Shown: positions 1 through 13,306 of the stretch, in pieces | How positions within the stretch are numbered: position 1 is the first letter of the stretch | Layout of the letters: each line of letters starts with the position of its first letter | From: Liolophura sinensis | Lineage: Eukaryota > Mollusca > Polyplacophora > Chitonida > Chitonidae | Reading direction: 5' to 3' | DNA: 60,000 bases | NCBI RefSeq assembly: GCF_032854445.1 | Contig: NC_088299.1 | Location: 1,341,001 to 1,401,000 of the forward strand | The notes under the pieces: model-generated | What the model was told of the DNA's origin: nothing | Database searches by the model: none | The model's input: only the letters and a program-made list of their open reading frames with translations | Translations under genes and position numbers: made by a program

Positions 1-1435
1 GATTGTAGTACGAGTATAGTCACCATTTTCTAAATTGCCTAAAGCAAATGAAATGAAATAAATACAAACCATAAAATTCTTTTAATAAACAACTTTCCAA
101 TATTAGTCTTTGCCTTCATTTGTACCGGATATGAGAAAATAAGAAAATTATAGAAAAAAAAAGTCAATGATAAATTGTACTTTCTAGAGCATTATGCTAA
201 CATTTACGGTGAACATTTTCTTTTTCGTCTCATAAATTTCCTCTTCAGAATATACAATAAGTCACAATGGTAATTGACAATCCTCTTTATGGACTCATAC
301 ACTTGATGTCCTCTATTAAGATTAATTGTTTCTACAGAATGTTCAACATGGTCATAAAATATGATTGGTGCGAAAAATCAGTAAAAACTGTCTTGTTTAC
401 CAGAGAGGTAATCACGCTTTCCGTACAAGTCACGACGATGTGGCCATGTTTTTTTGTTTGGCAGAACGGTACAGAGTTATGGGCATATCATTGTTTGTTT
501 TGTAACACTTAGGCTTTATGAGCACAGCATAATTTGCTTATGACTGTATATACAGCGAAACCTGATTGGCGGGTTTGCGATTGCGACTATATACACGGCG
601 TCTGGTGCGGGTCACATGAGTGCTGAGTCAACAAAAGGAGATATTCCACAGACGATAATAATTTATGCAGATCAGAACCACTCACAAGGATTTTTTATTC
701 TCAGTACAGAAGGCAATTAAACAGTCTTTAATGTGATTGCGCAAGTAAAGAAACCTTATCGCCCTCCCCTCCTCCCCCACCCCCGATCATCGAGTCGCTC
801 ATATATTGACAAAATTGGTTTACACAGGTAAACCACAAATCCATTGTTTATAACTCACTGCAAGTAAGTGTTTTGTCTTTGAAGAACATTTTTGTCACAG
901 TTTGGAAACGAGTTCCGGTGTTTATTTTTTTTAAAAGAACAATGCTCAGTAATTAAGGGTTTTTTATATTATAGTAAATATGTCAGGTTGTTTACATAGT
1001 AATGAGGTGGATATTTCCAATAAACACAAATAGTCTAGCAAAAACAACTTTGTGTTTATCTTAAGTGTAAAAAGCCGATAAACATGTAAACATGTTGACT
1101 CATCTCTTTAGTTATTAAACATGGTTTTTTATGAACAAACACCAGGACGCGTTTTCAACTAAACTAAAAAATGTGTTTAAATGCGAAACACTTATTTTTA
1201 GTGCGTAAGTAAGAGTTCACAGTAAAGTATCCATTTTCTCCACAAACATGTTAAATCTGATTCCTAGCATGGCTTAAAGAAGAAGAATTATATGCACACC
1301 GCTTAAGGAAGGGATTAACGACATCGCCAAAAATGATGGTATTTTGTTATTTATTAATATGCTTTCAGCATCTGTGGTTCTGTGTGATAAACTGTATCAC
1401 TGTTAGAGGTTGTCTGTAACGTAATGGACGGGGAA
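1..1435. other. Intergenic, no feature recognised
   Basis: AT-rich sequence with short open frames only. A small C-rich tract lies near 765-785. No exon, RNA gene or repeat family is recognised. Confidence 0.6.
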
Positions 1436-1620
1436 CGGAGAGACTGCCGCCAGGGTTGAACCCCGGTCGAGTATGATCACACCTGAGACTTTAAATTCAA
1501 GTCTCCGTAATTTCAAAGATTTTAGTCATGTCTGGTGTCTTCGGCATGGCGTTCCAGTGAGGAGGCACTAGTGGGTCCGGCATTGCTACACGGAGACATC
1601 GTAGCCCCGCTATTTGTATG
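1436..1620 (+). mobile_element. SINE family 2 fragment
   Basis: A tRNA-like B box (GGTTGAACCCC near 1454) is followed by the family-specific GTCTGGTGTCTTCGGCATGG and CGTTCCAGTGAGG motifs near 1530-1563. The tail seen in the 3940 copy is missing. The same motifs recur near 4100 and 24090. Confidence 0.7.
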
Positions 1621-2333
1621 TATACAGCGAAATTGCGGGAAGCGCATAATGTAATGGGATGCGGTAATAAATACAGAATGCCGTTAAGGAGAAGATGCGA
1701 GATGCAGGGCATGGTGAGCATAAAAATATCCACATTGTGTTTTGAGTGAAGTCTGCATGAAACAACCATGCATAAGACATAAAAGGACACCGTGGCTATT
1801 TTGGAAACATCTCGGCAAAACTTTGACGACCACACAAAATAGCATGTGTTTAAACCTAACCGAAAGAGTACATCTGTAATTAGCGACTCACACAGGTGGC
1901 CAGGCGAACCGGTGGACAGGCTGATGGATGCCCAATGGGGGCACAGGTCAACAATCCTAGCACACGGAGTCTGGTTAACACTGAGATACGCCTTGTCTGC
2001 ATATACACGTGGTTTTATCCCGACACGAGGTTAAAAAATAAGAAACATATGTAATAAATATGTCCTGTGATTTTCACCTTAAGAATTGCCCCAATCATAA
2101 TTCACGAGATTTTATATATATATATATAGGGAGTCGGCAACGTGTGTTGGTAACAACTTCATGATGAGACACCAAAAGATCAAATAGGCTATACACACGT
2201 ATAGTATGTTCAAAGTACACATCTCAAGCAGATGATATACATGTACAGGTAGTTGTAATAATATGTAAATACAATCCGCATATACAATAAGCATTTACCT
2301 TCTGTACGTTTGCATGCACAATGTCTTTAGAAA

Positions 2334-2413
<80 letters not shown>

Positions 2414-3939
2414 TACCACACCGCCTACGAACACTACAAAACTAAACAAGACTGTGCCCGTAATGATCTCCACAGAAGAGCACTGTTGACTCTGAAGGCA
2501 CACGCGTGGAGTATCCTTTATTACAACCTCATCAGTATTCCTTTTAGTTAAACCTCGCTCTGCGTTGCTGTTTTGTCGTCTTCTGGATTGTACACATCGC
2601 ATCGTTTGGATTTAACTAAGGAGTTCTTAGGGCCTATTTACCTTGATCACGCAGAAAAATTGAGACAAAATATTTGAACTAACTTTAAGCTAACGCACGA
2701 AGTGCAGTTTACTAGCTATACATATATATTATTGCCTGCAATTAATCCTCAGTTCGTGTAGATTCGTGTTGCTGCGATGAACTAAATGACACCCTAAATA
2801 AAACAACTTCCAACTCCAGGCATCACTGACACCAAGAGTCTCGGACCCTCAAGATACCTCATGGCAGAGTGCATGCGATCAGATTAGCTGTTCATGATCG
2901 AAATATACAAGATGGTCCAAACACAGTATTTTAGTGAAACAGTTCTTGACATACATTGTAGACACGTATGATCAACTCATCAGGATATAGAGTCCTGAAC
3001 AAATTGCGTAACTTTGCGTGAGTGAAGTGAACCTGTTGATATGTAGTGGTAAGAGCGCCACAACTTTTACACATCTAATTGACAGATAGGCAACGCTATA
3101 GTATGTAATACAACTGTACAACCGTGATACAGGCTTATAAAACTGACAAACGGAAAATCTGCGTTTAATCAGTTTCAAAAAAAGGGTGGATAAACTATTC
3201 GTGCTGAATAGGACTTTGATTATTCGCATTTTCTGGGAGTGAAATGGAGTGGTGTCAAAGAGTCGTATGCGCAACAATTTTGCAACCCAGTAGGGATTAA
3301 GTACAAGTTTGACACGTTACCGGGTTACACAATTGCAAACGACGGCTGGTGAAACTGATCCGTGTTGAAAATAAATACGACACCCCATATAGGACGCCGA
3401 AAACACTATAGGCAAAACATTTAATTACACCTAAAATGCGCATGAGAGCTCTGAGCTTTCGTTGGCATTGGAGAATCCATAGTGAATTTGTAAACGAATA
3501 CAATAAACTGTTTGTTTGTTTTGTGTTACTGGGGTTTTTCGCCGTACTCAAAGATACGTGCATATATGACACAAAACGAAACACCAAAAAAAACTCGGTG
3601 CAAACTGAAAAAACTTAAATTAGCTGCGAATAATGAAGACGGTTAAACCAAGTCCTGCAGATTGCCCATTTACAAACTTCTCTTGCCGCATTGTTTTACA
3701 TGGTTTACATTTTCTAGGATTTGTCTGGCGCTGCCACGAAGAGTAAAAGCTTAAACACAGTCCAGTAATGGATATTATGTAAGGCAGTATAGGCAGATGG
3801 GCTGTTAAAGTAAATGATACATGTAGTAGTGGTGTGGCTGGAAACGCTAACGGAAGAGAGAGGGCCATGTGCATGGTGTAGAGAGCATCCTATGCCACGG
3901 CCATTTATAACAGACACTGTTAAACAGCTAAGTGTAAAC
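1621..3939. other. Intergenic apart from the (TA)n at 2338
   Basis: Nothing recognised except a short TATATATA near 2113 and the long TA tract. Open frames near 3000-3900 are short, overlap on both strands and carry no motif. Confidence 0.6.
2338..2411. repeat. (TA)n microsatellite
   Basis: An uninterrupted TA/AT dinucleotide tract of about 74 bp. Readings through it on both strands encode only Tyr-Ile repeats and are artefacts. Confidence 0.98.
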
Positions 3940-4270
3940 ATCCAAGATGGGAAGCCTGGGATCAAACCCGGGTAGGGTCATACCAAGACTTTGAAAATGG
4001 CACTTGTTGTTGCCCCTCTTGGCGCGTAGCACTGAGAGGTTAGAACAAGGAAACAGGACTGGTTGGCCAGGTGTCAGTACAATGTGACTTGTTGAGGTGT
4101 CATGTCTGTTGTCTTCGGCATTATTCTTCCGTGATGGCCGCACTCTGGCGGCATTGACTCGCCCTGCCACTAGATAACACAGTATATATCTACACACCTA
4201 ATGACTCCTTGTCGTCATGTGACTGAAAAATTGTTAAGTACGACGTAAAACTCGAAGTCCAAATACTCAC
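3940..4270 (+). mobile_element. SINE family 2, most complete copy
   Basis: B-box-like GGGATCAAACCCGGG at 3958-3972, then GACTTTGAAAATGGCAC, GCACTGAGAGGTTAGAACAA, the GTCTGTTGTCTTCGGC motif, and a tail with GTGACTGAAAAATTGTTAAG ending near AAATACTCAC. About 330 bp. The tail motif (TTAAGTACGACGTAAAAC) is one I associate with repeats common in molluscan genomes. Confidence 0.8.
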
Positions 4271-7200
4271 TGGTTTTGAATACACGTGAAGTGGGAAAAC
4301 CTTGGCTTTTCGACTAAGTTGTTCTGTTCTTCAATGAGTACATCAATGAATTCGTTGATGATTTTTTTTATTAATGGTTAACGCCTGTTACAAGAAGTTT
4401 TCACTTACACGATAGGGATCAGTTATGGGTGGTGGAAACGGGAGTGCCCGACGTATACAGATATCCGTCCCATATTAGAGTCGAAAATAAGTTGTAAATA
4501 AGACTTCGGCGTATACGTCCGTAAATGAATACTATAGACATCGTTAATGAGACTTAATGTAAAGAAGAAGAAAAAAACACTGTTAAGTCTTTCACCGACA
4601 TTCCATTTTCATTGCTTCTGTAGATACGAAAGGAGTAAATTCTTTAAATTTTTCAATTACCTCTAGAAAATGATAAAAAGAAATATTGTCTTTCAACGAG
4701 AAACCTGCATGTGACAGTTTAAATGATTACGGGGTATTATATTAAAACCGTAGTAAATCTATTTTGTGGGCCTCTAATCTCTTCAAACGCCACTGGCATC
4801 AAACGTCCAATATCGTATATCCAATATCGTTTAGTCCTAGATTTCAAAGTCCCGCAAATTCTAAAATTCCTGTATCTTTATTGGTTGGTTTTATAGGTTC
4901 ATGAAAAGACGATACTTATTAGGCATATTGGCAAGCTCCAAAGTACTGACCCAATTAAAGTTAACCTGGAGAAGTCAACAAGCCTTTTTCAGTACAGCTG
5001 CATAGTGTTAGGGGCTGCATCGTTGAAGACTAATAGCTGGACGCAGAAATTATTAATTTCTTTCATGAATAAATTACAAAGATGTGACAAGTGCCTTGTA
5101 GTTTTGACAGTTTTGACAGAGGCTTCCACTTTTCACACCCAAAGCTATATAGGCAGCTGCAAGTGTGAACGCCTCTTGATGTCCATTTTTGCAATTGACA
5201 CATTAAACGGTGGAGAAAAGGATTTGGCTATTGGAGAAAAGCGTTGGCAGGTGAACAAAAGGAGTCGCTTTCCTGTGGACATTTTCCTTCCAGGCCACTA
5301 CGTCCAGTGGTATTGACCAGTTGTCAGCTCCGGAATGGGCGCCTCAATAAGATCGAGTGGTCGACCACACGCGTGGATCTAAGAAATCCATACGAGCGGG
5401 AACTCAATACAAATCTAACCCATCCCAGAGAAAGTGTGTTTACAGGAGCTAAGAGAACAGCGTGCCACCGGGAGGAAAACTATCTTTAAATCTCTCCGCC
5501 GGCCAAAATATGCTACATGTCGACAACTGTTTACCTTATCCATTAACAGCCACTGTAATCAGCAGCAGTGCCCCACCCGACGGCCAGTTCCGCACCCCCC
5601 CCCCCCCCCGACCCCCACCCCCACCTACGGGCACCGCTTAAACTTAGCTGTTACACGAAATCCCCATCTTTGCAGACTCTGTACCACACGTAACCCGATC
5701 CCTAATTTAGATGTAACCCTATGACAAGACTTGAAAGAATAACACTGGCCTGGCACATACCAGCTAAAGACAGTTTATAATCAACCTTCTATCAGTTTGT
5801 CAGCCCAAGAATAACTGTTATTTGGGAATAAACAAGATGAGAAGATCACAGTCGTCAGATGATGCTGTTCCTAAAGCCCCGGAATTACGACTACTTTGTT
5901 AGGCGGTAAATTTATCACGTAGATAGTAGGTACCGATACAGGCCACCATCCTGAAGACGAATTAGGACGTTAGGCGTAAGCTACGCGCGATTCGTTGCGG
6001 AGAGTTATCATGGGCTATCACCACCATTTGTCCGGTCACCTTCCCGCAGATTACATAGACAGGCCGACCTACTTTTGTCTGCTTCTTGACAACTATTAGA
6101 GGGCACGCGTACGTAAGAGTGGCAGATAACACTTACATCGATTTAAATAGTAAAATAACCTCGCATTTATAACAGTTTAGATAAAACGCATACTCTGTCT
6201 AACACAAAATGATGTCTGAGACAAGGAGTTCGGACCCAGTCGCCACAACTCGTTTTTCAGCCTTTCAGTAGACGTTTTAAATACGATATACCGGAGATTT
6301 TGGATCAAAAATCCATATGTGATAATCAACTCAGATTGTCTCTATTTGTCAATAATAACTCAAATAATTGGCTTTCAATATCACTTATTTTCCCCCTTTG
6401 CCAAAATCTCTCCCTCATAGCCTCTTTCAGTTAGCTGCAGTAATTGATTCAGTTGATGAAATAGGGCGATATGCCTTATTCTTATCCTACAGCCCGTCTG
6501 GAATGTGCAGGGCCAGGGGTGACAAAACTACAACGTGATCAACTGAAAACACAAAGAGAAATTACACTGACAGTGAATTCCTCTCGGTCTCGTCACTGAC
6601 GTTGACACATTATGCGCGATGAACTTAATTAAAGATTGTGAAAAACAAAAACACAATTAACAATTCAACGAGACTACAGGTGAGCAAGTCTTCTCAAACA
6701 CCTTTTTAAATTCTTGAGATCTCCAAGCATCGGCCAAAGGAGAAGTGAGAGAAACCAAACAAATAAATAAATAAAAACTTAAACTGATCCTATTCGCGTT
6801 ATTGCCCTATCTCTTAATATTAAACAACACATATATTTAAAACAAGGCGTTGTGTTATCAATTTTACAAGATAATTTTGCTTGAAGACAATTGTATGTGG
6901 GCTTCCAGTTACGTGTAAACCTGTATAACGCAGATGTGGACGGCTCTACAGGTGCGCTTTATGTGTACCCCGTTTGTGTCAGCCAGTCGTTCAATCTCAT
7001 TAATCTACAGAATGAGCCGTTCAGTTTTTCCGCTGTCTTTTACAACATTCGTATGGAGCTGAATAGACAGGCCTGCTACTGTCTTTTGTAATCATTTTCT
7101 GACCGCAAGGTCAAGTCCGGTATTTGAAGTCCACAAAGTCGTCAATCTTTGCTTCCAAAGCACGTTACGTTGATAAATTAATTTCATTTCACGTCGTCAT

Positions 7201-7325
7201 TCTTATAAATCTGATAAGTATAGTCTATGTGCATGAAGTTACGAGAAAACTTGTGTCACGGAAACAAATTTAAAGGAGTGCACAAAATGCCTTTGAAACT
7301 CTCGTTCGGTATGGTTTCAGATGGT
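4271..7325. other. Intergenic, no confident feature
   Basis: Three short overlapping plus-strand open frames at 5005-5724 have no recognisable motif and run into a poly-C tract. The rest is AT-rich with nothing identified. Confidence 0.55.
5595..5625. repeat. Poly-C / C-rich tract
   Basis: CACCCCCCCCCCCCCCG followed by ACCCCCACCCCCACC. A low-complexity homopurine/homopyrimidine stretch. Confidence 0.9.
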
Positions 7326-7806
7326 AAAATCAAAGGAGACAAAGAGTTCCAGTACATTTGCGAGCACCTTCTCTATAATATATGTACCTCTAATATATAT
7401 AATACCGAGCAATACAGGTGACTCGAATGTAGCACTTTATAAGATCACCCACAATGAGCAAACGATCGCCATATCGGACAATGTTTCCTAAATGTCTACT
7501 TTCTGTATCTGTGTGTTTAATGCATTTGTTGACAATGGCAGCATGGTTTCGTAGATATTTCCGACCAGAGCAAACAAAAATCAAAGGAGACAAAGAGTTC
7601 CAGTACATTTGTGAGGACGTTCTCTGTAATATCCCGAGCAATACAGGTGACCCGCATGTAGCACTTAATAAGCTGACCTACAATGAGCAAACACACGCCA
7701 TATCGGAGAATGTTTCCTAAATGTCTACTTTCTGTACCTGTGTGTTTAATGCATTTGTTGACAATGGCAGCATGGTTTCGTAGATATTTCCGACCAGAGC
7801 AAACAC
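7326..7806. repeat. Tandem duplication, two units of about 230-250 bp
   Basis: Unit 1 begins at AAAATCAAAGGAGACAAAGA (7326) and unit 2 at about 7576. Both end in GATATTTCCGACCAGAGCAA. They are similar but diverged at many positions, and unit 1 has a 22-bp AT-rich insertion. In both units the segment KGDKEFQYICE is readable, and both share the ending AISxNVS then TAA. This hints that the ancestral sequence may have been coding. Confidence 0.85.
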
Positions 7807-8948
7807 CTTAACGTAGAGTACATCTTACGGTCTAAGAAACTTAGGAATTACAAATTAGAGTCTACGTTGGGTTAACATGAATCTAGTATATAATGAACAC
7901 CTTTTGACACACGGTTTTGTAGGGGACTGATCTAATATAAATTGGCTTCAGACCTCATATGTGTAAAGCACAGACACATTGTCAATATACTGAGGTAAAT
8001 TAGCTATGATAAGGGCACAAATATCCACGCGATAAGGCTGAAATACAGTCCAGGTGGCTTAACCACAATATCATTAATTCAAGGCTCAAATACTAGTCCG
8101 ATATCACCTATGAAGACAGCACAATTCCAGTGCCAGACTATTATAAGTCTAGCCGTAGAATCGTACTACCATGAAGTCTACTTTTTTTTTCGGTATTAAC
8201 ATCAAAGAAATAGCAATATATGTAACGATATAAAGGTTTCTCCGTCCTCGTCTCATTATGTAAATATTATATTCCGTATGTATAAATGGACTGTAATGAC
8301 ATTTAAAAACTTACTGTTTTCACTCCACAACTACTGGAGTGCTGGGGGCTACACAAACAGGCACATAATCCATTAAATAGCTGAATCAAACATTTTAAAA
8401 TACGAGATCTAACAGATATATCGAGTGTGCAAAATAAGGCAGGTGTTGTACTGGATCATCAGAGACATAAACCATCTTCATTTACAGAGCAGTACATAAC
8501 AGACACCAAACAAAAATACTATAGACGTGTTTTGATTTGAAGCCCGATATGCTATCTGGCCTTTAGTACGAGCTTTTAGTTCTTTAACTTGTAGCTATGC
8601 GTGGCTTGTAGGGCGAAAAATTGAATTATTTCCATCCCATTTAGCAAACTGTCAATGCTTGTGGTTAGTTAAGGGGCGACGCACAGAAAACGCCTCTATT
8701 CAGTGTTTAGCAGTCACGGCATACCGAGTCCGCTATACAGAGTTATATATAATCCAGATCAGCACACACAATACCTCTCCTCACATACTTGAATATTTTC
8801 AGAAAACTAACAAGGCACTCAAACATAATCTGAAGAAAAACACCAGTCTACATTTATTTAAAGATAAAACAACCAAGGATAGTAAATATTCTACTTGGTA
8901 TAAGCTGAGAAAACTTCTCTAGGTTTAGTTCTATTTACAGACTTGCAG
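7807..8948. other. Intergenic, no feature recognised
   Basis: AT-rich, with no repeat or exon identified. The open frame at 8659-8922 has no recognisable motif. Confidence 0.6.
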
Positions 8949-9157
8949 GGACCTCCGTGGCTCAGTTGGTTAGCGCGCTAACGCAGCGTAATGACTCAGG
9001 CGCCTCTCACCAATGCGGTCGTTGTGAGTTAAGGTCCAGTTTCCCCAGAAACCAACCCTGTTCTCTCCTACTATAATGCTGGTCACCGACGTATAAGCGA
9101 AATATTCTTGAGTACGGCGTAAAGCACAAATCAAACAATCAAATAAATAAATAAATA
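8949..9157 (+). mobile_element. SINE family 1 (tRNA-headed), short copy
   Basis: The head GGCTCAGTTGGTTAGCGCG is tRNA-like with an A box. The tail contains GAAATATTCTTGAGTACGGC and ends in an AAATAAATAAAT tract. The usual central GGTTTCC-type domain is largely deleted, leaving about 209 bp. The copy is diverged. Confidence 0.85.
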
Positions 9158-9363
9158 TGCTGACTTGCAAAGCGGTACAAAACAGGGGAATGTGTTACTG
9201 TTTGTAGATACAACTGTTTGTAGAACAGTTACCGACCATGCAAATGCAAAGGATAGCATCAATAAAATGATATTGTAATTTTGCTGGAAAGTTTGGGGGA
9301 AAGTGAAAAGGGTCTAATGAGAAGGTACTGTGTTGATGTACCACCCATACACTATAACCAGAC

Positions 9364-9404
9364 CACCCCCCCCCCCCCCCCCCCCCCCCCCACACACACA
9401 CACA
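9364..9404. repeat. Poly-C run followed by (CA)n
   Basis: About 27 consecutive C then CACACACACACACACA. The run gives spurious Pro and Gly stretches in translations. Confidence 0.97.
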
Positions 9405-12400
9405 ACTGCACCCCAAGTACTCTGATCTGCTGTGACAGATCCGCTGTAAGACAGCCAACACATACAGTGAATAACACGCTCTGGTTGAACTTCAGTCGTC
9501 ACCGTAAAACGACAACAGAGGGATTAGAGTTGACTCGTAAGGAAACTTCAATAGAACAATCGTAAAGGAGACAGACTTTCTCTTTCAGTGAAAGTAATAC
9601 CCAATCTGGGGCTCATAGTCGGTGAATGTGTGGGCAGACCGAGAAAAAGGAAGCTCTCTTGAATCTGAACAAACGCACTCTAACAGTCTAATTTACAAAG
9701 TCAACATGGACTGATCGTGGGGTGAGCCGTATTCACATTTCCTCATGGATCCTCACTCCTAATTTACAACCGCTTTTTGGGGTATTCCTGCTTATACACT
9801 TGCCAGATCACACAACTAAATGTACAGGTTTTGGCTGAGAACCCACCAGTCATTTTGAGGAACCATATTTATATAAGGTAACACGTAGCCGGTGAAATAC
9901 TGCATTTTGTCAGTTTACCTCAGTTAGGGCTTTATTCTAACTGTTCATGTCAATGCTTACAAAAGTAACTTAGACGTCCCTTAGCAGCATATTTGAAGCA
10001 GAATTTTAAAACAATATTGTGATGCTAATTGCGATTTATGAGGCGACAGAGTGACAGAGAATTACTCAACGTACTGTCTTGTCATCACATTTAATGGACT
10101 CAAGAACACCGGGGCTATGTAATAAAACATAAAAGTTGCAAAATTCGTTTATTTCTATTCTAGATTCAATTTTAAAATTAGTATAGCCGAAATAACTCTG
10201 AAGCATGAAGCACTCTTTTGATTACTAAAGTATTTAACTGATCGTGGATACATCATTATACAGGTGATTTTAGGCGCAATACATATTGTTTCGTCATCAC
10301 CGTGATGGTGGTAGGGGGGGGGGGGAGAGTAACATACTCCATAAGCTGCATCACTTCAGTGAAGTGTGTCCCATTGTGCAATAGCCGTCGAACATGATAC
10401 AACAGACTGGCCCGGGATAAACTTCTTCACATTCTAATTTTAATTCAGAGCGTATGGAGTGCGAGAAGAAAAGGAGTAAAATCCTGTTAACACGGATTAA
10501 TCAGAAATTATAGCATGCAGCGTGAAGTAATGAGGAAAATCCTCTAGGCATGATGTGCTTTATACATGGGCTATAGCGTCGATGTTGGCTCGAATTGTAG
10601 AGAAATCCTTTGCCCCCGGGCAACACTTGGAATCACAGTTCCCCAGGTATAACACACTCCTCTTATAGCCAAAAGTGCCCCTCTCTCCTCTAGCCGCGGG
10701 GCTCGATTTTTTCCCATTAAGTACTCACACCTTACACTACTCTTATAAACACCACTTAACACAAATTACGCGGAATTCTCTTTTACCACCTGCAGAGAAT
10801 TTCAGGCTGCCGGAGATATTTTCATCAACAGCTAAGCTGACCTGTACACTTTGTAAACGTTCAAAAACATTAAAATCAACCTCCCCACTCTCCCCCCACC
10901 CACGTATGGTTTGTCAAATTCTGATTAAACAGTTGAACAAGATAATGTAGTGGTCAACAAAAACTTCCTTTCCCATGCGTTATACAAATGTTCCACAGGC
11001 AAGCATGCTTTATTCATGATTTTATCTTACCTGCATGAGTATATAAATTATCGTGTACTTCATTCTAAACTTGTCTTTTATTCAGAATTAAACTATTCAA
11101 ATGTAGTAAGTTCTTTCGATTCTTCTTCCTTAATTGTTTCGTGACTAGATTAGCATACAAACATTCATGTAACTTACAGAAAATACCGTTGAACACAGGT
11201 AAATGTCTCAAACGCCCAGATCTGACATTACTTAATGTTTTACAAGACACGCTCAAGACAACACATAAAATACCTCTTTTTAAAGGTATAGGTGTGTGAA
11301 GTAATCAGCTAACTGACTAGGTGTTTAAAGACGACAAACAACTGTCAAGCTTGGCGTATATGTTGTCATGTCAAGAACCACCTGTTTGTGATGGAGAAGT
11401 GTTCGTTAAGCTTCACAGTACATCTCTCTTGACAGTAGATGACGTTATTAACGGTGATGAGACGGAGGGTCAGAGGAAAAAGATGAAACTGTTTCACACG
11501 TCCAATAATTGTGTCACTTTTAGCACTTTCAAGTTAAATTCAGAACTTTTTTCAACAAATCTTTAGTGATAAAAAAGGAGAAATACCTCCGAAAATTTCA
11601 CAGCCGTGTTAATGACTCACCTAAAATCACAGGATATTTACACGGTTGTAAACGTGGAATCTTTTTTGTTTTTGTTAAATTTTTCATATCCTTCTACAGC
11701 CGGGATAATTATTTCTTTCGTTTTGAAAAATTTACCTAAAGCATATAAATTGTCGCGATTATTTTGTGATCAGTAAGTTGAAGAAAAACTAAACTGGCTG
11801 TTTATCTACCAGTTATAAATTTAACATAATAAAAATCCCCTGTACTTGTTGTTAGACTTTTCTATAGAAATATATCAGTTCGTTCTGGCTGAATAAAATA
11901 TGATGTAGTGGTAGTCAGGACATGACTGCATGTTTGTCGCTAATGTGATTTTACTGTGTCCAAGACAACATCCTTTGTGTCTCCAGGTTTGTGTAAACAG
12001 CTTGTCTCCCTGAAGCAGTTTGTCTCCCTGGAGTTTGGCGACATCTTGTGTTTCCCCGTGTTTCTACTTGCATAGGCAATAGCCTGAGGACAGCCCAGAC
12101 GATTCAGTGATAGGGCCGTGTCGAGTCTGAACTTAGCCGAACACCCTGGATCACCTGGCGTCATACAACCTGAGCTAGCGCCGCATCAATTGCAATTATC
12201 TGTGAACTAAGTCGGTGACACGTCAAACGTATAGATCAAGCGAAACGTTGCAATAAGACCCGTGAATCGTTACAGCAGCAATTAGAAGGTCGGGGTGGGG
12301 GAGGGAGTCGTGGTGGGCCTGACACACACACGGATACCAGAGCCTATCGGCTCTGCGGATGCGGTACAGGGTTTTCAGTTCGCACACGTTGTATCCCTCT

Positions 12401-12479
12401 ATTCCACCGAGATTCTTACGTAACTGTGTGCAATTTAATCATATATCTGTGATCTAATGTTCTCTATACTATTTCGTGG
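9405..12479. other. Intergenic, no confident feature
   Basis: Contains a poly-G run near 10313 and a C-rich tract near 10880. Open frames near 10.6-11.6 kb are short and unrecognised. Confidence 0.6.
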
Positions 12480-12680
12480 ACAACAAAGTAATTGTCCCTA
12501 CACGTGTGTTCTCCATTAATCAATGTAGTATGTCCGTAACAGAGATTGGCTACGTGTGTTCCCTTTTATAGTTCAATTGCAGTAAATATCCACGTGTTAT
12601 CTCTTTAATTTTCATTGCAGTAATTGACCAGGTATGATCTCTGTAATATTTCTATTGCAGTACTTGTCACATGTAAATAG
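12480..12680. repeat. Degenerate minisatellite, unit about 50-55 bp
   Basis: Four to five diverged units carry variants of ATTGCAGTAATTGTCC followed by ACGTGTGTTCTC. Identity between units is low, so this is an old array. Confidence 0.55.
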
Positions 12681-13158
12681 TGCTATCCGGGAAAAGGAGA
12701 GAGGTTGAAGTATGGGGGATATACGAGAAATAAGAACACATCAACTGCACGTGAAAATTAACGCCGAACTTCAGTTTCTTTGTGCCATACTAGCCCCATA
12801 TCACCATGCAGCTTATGCATATATTGTTTCCTGAGGGTAAGAAACTAAATGTAGTAATACATGGTGATATGATATTTCTCTGTTTGCACAGCCTTCAATT
12901 CATATAGTCACCAATAAGTTGCTTCTAGTACGTCTATTCATTACATTCACAAGTTCATTAGTGGAAAATCAAAAGCCTAACGATTGAAACTAGCACCAGC
13001 ATTTTCAAAGGTGTCAAATTTTGGCTCAGTATTACGTAGCCTACGGACTGGGCAACACCTAGATTTGCATTAATAGCCATGATGTTGTATGACAGATATA
13101 TACACTAATTATCGGGGCAGAGCAGGTGAGAGTTACCGTTGTAGCGGGGTTGGCATAC
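12681..13158. other. Intergenic before the possible exon at 13159
   Basis: No feature identified. Confidence 0.55.
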
Positions 13159-13306
13159 CTGTATGACGTCCACAGGCCGCTCACATCTGGTGGCTGAGGG
13201 GCGAACACCGGCTCGTGCTCCAGGCGGTCCAGCCGGTGAAAACAGCTCATCTCCGACAATGAGTTCGGGTGATAAGCAGGCACGCGGGAAAGCCATTGTA
13301 GTAAGC
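13159..13306 (-). CDS. Possible internal coding exon, product unknown
   Basis: A GC-richer 148-nt segment on the minus strand, bounded by a T-rich acceptor (ATCTTTGTTTTAG) and a TACAG/GTATGC donor. Two frames are open throughout. One reads ...AYHPNSLSEMSCFHRLDRLE... and ends GLWTSYR with a phase-2 donor. The other starts MAFPRACLSPELIVGDEL. I recognise neither. Local GC content and splice-like borders are the only support, and a chance match is quite possible. Confidence 0.2.

Noticed and set aside
2321-2602. Open frames of repeated Tyr-Ile across the TA tract (also at 38.6 and 54.4 kb)
   Set aside because: A TA dinucleotide tract is open in every frame. They have no coding meaning.
6010-6099. 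Short frame starting MGYHHHLSGHLPADYID
   Set aside because: It looks protein-like, but it is only 29 codons, with no splice sites, motif or repeat support.
9195-9565. Gly-rich and Pro-rich open frames near 9.2-9.5 kb
   Set aside because: Produced by a 27-base C homopolymer and the CA tract.
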